A DNA stretch of 64,000 bases from Haliclystus octoradiatus (taxonomy: Eukaryota > Cnidaria > Staurozoa > Stauromedusae > Haliclystidae), in the NCBI GenBank assembly GCA_916610825.1, contig OU744452.1:15959103-16023102 (forward strand), in the 5' to 3' direction. Positions 60,407 through 64,000 of this stretch are shown here, piece after piece. The notes beneath the pieces are model-generated. The model ran no database searches and was not told the origin of the DNA. It saw only the letters and a program-made list of their open reading frames with translations. A program made the position numbers and the translations under genes. Numbering within the stretch: position 1 is the first letter of the stretch; every line of letters starts with the position of its first letter.

Positions 60407-61165
60407 GGTTCTATTACAATCAACTTGTGCTCAGTTATTTTCGCATGCAATCGGGACAATATGCCGTGACTTCAAGTTAGTGTTGACGCGTTGCGTAAAG
60501 AGGATTGTCGGTCACAGTCTCACAGTCTTGGAGCTTGTCAATGTTATCATAATCTAATCGGTAATCGATTGTTGTCAATTTGGTTAGTGTTTATATATGG
60601 AGATCTGGATACTAGTTACTATTCCTTTTCGATGATAATTAGTATGGAAATATTGTTATGAAGCTTTGATAGGTGTGATTATTTATAATCAAAAGCACAT
60701 GAGCAATGTTGTGTAAAATTTATATTTTGGAATTCTACCGCGTCACTACCTTTCACGACCTGATAAATCCTTATTATCCTACAATGACGAGGCTGCATAC
60801 GAGGTCAAAATAGCAAAATAAGTTGAAATAATATGTTTTGTATAAATTTTTTATTCAAAATAAGCGAAGCAGAAATTTTTCTTAATAGATTGTTAGATAT
60901 GGTCTTCGACTATATATTGAGCATATAGTTTCAGACTTTCAGTATTTGTGAAAATAAAGTGGCAATAAATAGACTAAGACGCCAAGACGGTGTAATTTTG
61001 AATTTTTGATTGCTAGAGATTGATTTGAAAGATTGATAACAAAGACCATTAATCTTTAACTCTCATACCCAGATTCCTCAGCTTAGACTCTCTAATTTTG
61101 CAGAGAAAGGCGCATGCGCGAAAAAATCATTCTTTTTCACGTGCTCTCTCGTTGCCGTAGGAAGC
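60407..61165. promoter_or_regulatory. Head-to-head intergenic region GALK2 / nucleoplasmin
   Basis: 759 bases separate the two ATG codons on opposite strands. A perfect palindrome GCGCATGCGC, the core of the NRF-1 consensus, is at 61,110-61,119, and an E-box CACGTG is at 61,138-61,143, both close to the nucleoplasmin start. The arrangement would allow a shared bidirectional promoter. Transcription starts are not known. Confidence 0.6.
61110..61143 (+). promoter_or_regulatory. NRF-1-like palindrome and E-box
   Basis: GCGCATGCGC lies 46 bases and CACGTG 22 bases upstream of the nucleoplasmin ATG. NRF-1 and Myc/Max-class factors bind such sites in other animals, and nucleophosmin is a known Myc target in vertebrates; use here is inferred. 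Confidence 0.5.
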
Positions 61166-63332
61166 ATGGCAGAGACCAAGGAAGATTTTTGGGGTAAATT
61201 TTACATTATATATGTTTAATGTTGTTATTATGTTATCGAATTACAGTTTATTTCTTTTTCTATATGTCCTCTATCGTTTGAGTTGTGCAATTTTGATGAA
61301 TTGAAGATTGATTAATCATTACGTGGCTCCTTCTGAATTCATGCCTAGCGACCAACGCGGAGGCAAGTCAGGGTTTCTTTCTTTAACTTTTTCTCTTGGT
61401 TTTAGGCTGTGTGCTTTCTAAAACAACTAAAGAAGTTACATGGGAAACTGAGACTGATGATAGTGAAGATGACATTAGTCATAAATTACAAATTACTCAG
61501 GTAAGTTGGGTGTCTTTCTTCTAATTATGAAATATCAACGACCACGTGTGTTGAGTTCGTGGATGGGGAGGTGAATGTGACACTCAGCAAACAAATAATT
61601 TGAATACAGTGTGGAAATGATGACTTATAGGAAGAGCCTGATGTTCTACGGAATATTGATGCACAAATGTATAACTGATCCTCACTTGTTCAATTTAAAT
61701 AAACAACATGCGTGTCACCGTTGTCACGTGTAGCTGTAGGCATCTTACCCTACCCCCTAGAAGGTTTGCGGCTAAGTTTTATTTGAAATCTAAATTTCAC
61801 TATTTCAACTAGCATGGCAAAGTGCCGCCCCTAAAGCTGAAGTTTTCATCAAAATCCGGCAGTTGAAAACTTAATTTCTTGTCATTTTCTTCATAATTTT
61901 GCTGAAATAATGGATTTAGGTGCCCCTGAAGTCAAATTTGATCAGTTGCCGCTCCCATCATGTGCAGACTGGATCTGGATCCAGATATCCTAGATTTCAG
62001 ACTATTTTTCAAATTTAATTCCTCATGTCAGATTTGACGCAGCTGTAGAAGGCGTTGAAATTTTTGTTTGTTGAGATCTAAACACAAAACACCAGTAACT
62101 TTTAAGAGGTGCTTACTTCAACTTTTACAAACAAACAGTAGGCAGCATGACTGTGATTGCATTATGCTTATATATTTCCTAGGCATGCTTGGGACCAAAA
62201 GCTAAGGAAAACGAAAGGAATCTAGTCCAAGTCACAACTGAAGACGAAAATGGCAAAGATGTCTCATATTGTATTCTTTCATTGCGATTCAAACAAAACG
62301 AGCAGGTAAGGATGCCACTGTAGAGTGAGTACTATTTGGGAAACATCCAGACAGGAAATCTTTTTGCTGTACCCACCAAAGTTTTTCGCTAAATTCAATT
62401 CCAAATCCATTTTTTTGCGAAAATATCACTAATTTGCAGTTCCGGATTAACTGGTGGGCGGACCATAGGCCCCGCCAAATTTGACACCTAGCGGTGCAGG
62501 ATATCATGGCCCAACATGCATGTTTTCCATGTAGGTAGACCTGTATTCCAGGCAAGTAGGAGAACTGGCCTAAACGGCAAAACCCAGATAGCTGAATCAC
62601 TGTTCTCTCTTAATAATTAAAATCAATTTGAAGTTAATGACCTCAAAAAAGATATGCATTTGTGTGGCCTTTTCTGCGTATTCACTGTCTACTCAATGGC
62701 TGAAAGATGCGTTCTTTTGGAAGAAAGGCCTAGAAAAATACGTTGCAAATTGGTCATGTTATCTCTCCATGGTATTGTGATCTCATAGCAAAGTTACATC
62801 ATAGTGGAAGTTTCATTTTTCCAAAATTTTTCCCATTGTATAAAAATATATATATTAGTCCAGTCTTCTGTTCCCTCGCTAAGTTGTTTAGATCTTTCAA
62901 TTCTAGTGTGCAGTTGAGCTTGGATTCACAACAAAAGCAACTTTCAAATTGTTGGAAGGTATTCATATTTTCAGGGTGGTCACACAATGTCTAGTATTTC
63001 ATTATATTTTGGAGTTGTAATTTTTGTTTCAAATTGTTCTTGTTCAGGTAGTGGACCTGTTCATCTCACAGGTTGTCATCTCCAAGGTAACATGACTTTT
63101 GTACTTGTACAATGGCCGTATATTGTGAAACCATATATTGTCTACAAGTAGTAAAATTAACTTTTTTTTGTTTTAGCCTTGGCATATGATGCTATGGACT
63201 CAGAAGATGAAAGCGATGAAGGTATGAATATTTAAATTATTGTAGTATTTGCCTTTCTGTTTCAAATATTTCTTATCGTTGACTTATTGGTCTGTGTTGT
63301 TTTTAGAAGACGGAGTAATCAGTGGCATGAAG
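61166..63332 (+). CDS. NPM: Nucleoplasmin/nucleophosmin family, 5' part
   Basis: Exons 61166-61193, 61406-61500, 62183-62305, 62907-62958, 63048-63086, 63177-63221, 63307-63332; consensus borders, phases consistent, 136 residues, continuing past the window. Conserved core: MAETKEDFWGCVLS (first strand), acidic DDSEDD loop (tract A1, about 27-32), ACLGPKAKE (42-50), and GSGPVHLTGCHL (100-111), the family hallmark near the end of the pentamer-forming core. Acidic tract A2 begins MDSEDESDEED (119-129). Known role: pentameric nuclear chaperone binding histones and, for NPM1-like members, ribosomal proteins in the nucleolus. The C-terminal half is absent, so NPM1, NPM2 and NPM3 types cannot be told apart. 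Start: first ATG, directly before the conserved FWG. Confidence 0.93.
61815..61960 (+). repeat. Dispersed repeat shared with 34,030-34,195
   Basis: GCATGGCAAAGTGCCGCCCC, then TTTGCTGAAATAATGGATTT and GATCAGTTGCCGCTCCC. It lies in nucleoplasmin intron 2. Confidence 0.5.
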
Positions 63333-64000
63333 GTAATAATCTATTAACTTTAATATGTAATGTTTCAACACAAGAAGCACAATGTCAGTAAATTCAAACT
63401 TAATGCAACCTATCCTACAAACATGTAAACAGGGTCCAACGAAGTCCAACAAACTGGCTACCAGATTTCTGTAAGGCTGACCATATTACAGAAATAAGAA
63501 TCGTACAAGGAAACTTTCAGATAAAAAGTTTTAAGGATGTTTTGAATAAAAACAGATTTATGAAAGTAGAAAACGTTTGTTGGATTTCTCTGTAAACTAT
63601 TCTGTATAGTCGTTCTTGAACAATTTTGTGTTGGGTTCAAATTCGGATACATGCAATGCATGACTTTCATTTGAGTAAGTTTCCCTGTACTGCTCCACGA
63701 AAAATACTTTATCTTGTACTGAACTGTTTCAGATTTTTCTCGCTGCATTTTTTTGTCGTTCCTCGGGACATGATGATTATTTTTGGAATGCGAGGCATAA
63801 CGCCTGTGAGTCATCTCCATCACCCATAGTCTGATCCCATTATAAGTTGCTTTACAGCTTATAAATAATGTTACGATGTTGCTATCAACACACCCATAAT
63901 CCTGAACCTTTAACATGTTCATGTATCATTTTTCAATTTGTAAATTATACACAATGGTTTTTAATTAAAATCTTGGCTAAATAAGATGAAATAAGACGAT
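63333..64000 (+). other. Nucleoplasmin intron running off the window
   Basis: No further exon was identified. The antisense ORF at 63,458-63,922 and the overlapping plus-strand ORF lack family resemblance and are probably chance. Confidence 0.4.

Noticed and set aside
62289-62600. 103-residue antisense ORF in a nucleoplasmin intron
   Set aside because: No family resemblance; overlaps intron and the end of exon 3 in antisense.
63458-63922. 154-residue minus-strand ORF
   Set aside because: Lies in a nucleoplasmin intron, no recognisable domain, overlapping ORF on the other strand; probably chance.

Overview
This is a eukaryotic, animal-type genomic window: AT-rich, with GT-AG introns, genes of 15-20+ small exons, and many interspersed repeats (LINE, SINE, MITE/foldback, minisatellites). 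Conserved protein blocks were read by assembling exons in phase. The species cannot be fixed from sequence alone; an invertebrate metazoan fits best.

Layout. (1) 390-34,496, minus strand: a WDR6 orthologue (WD-repeat partner of the tRNA wobble 2'-O-methyltransferase FTSJ1) spread over about 34 kb in at least 19 recognised exons, with two expected exons not located. Its introns hold a complete intronless gene on the opposite strand (9,522-11,561; two-pass membrane protein with an APD1-4-like ectodomain), a small candidate ORF (24,059-24,331), a hAT element with a perfect 8-bp target duplication, SINEs and many palindromic foldback repeats. (2) 35,433-36,449, minus: an intronless SLC35G/EamA-type transporter. 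(3) 37,092-42,490: a repeat-rich intergenic region with a 240-bp tandem duplication, a 5'-truncated LINE that appears to sit in a (GT)n tract, and a decayed LINE. (4) 43,023-60,406, minus: a complete GALK2-like sugar kinase, 15 exons and 451 aa, with an altered sugar-binding signature. (5) 60,407-61,165: a 759-bp head-to-head intergenic region carrying a perfect NRF-1-type palindrome and a CACGTG E-box. (6) 61,166 to beyond the window end, plus: a nucleoplasmin/nucleophosmin family gene, seven exons seen.

The four multi-exon or housekeeping genes act in unrelated processes (tRNA modification, transport, sugar phosphorylation, histone/ribosome chaperoning), so no functional cluster is implied. 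The least explained material is non-coding: a foldback family built almost only from repeats of a TTCATGAA palindrome, a TA-flanked MITE carrying a 14 x 40-bp minisatellite, and several long hairpins. I found no prokaryotic-style system, CRISPR array or operon.
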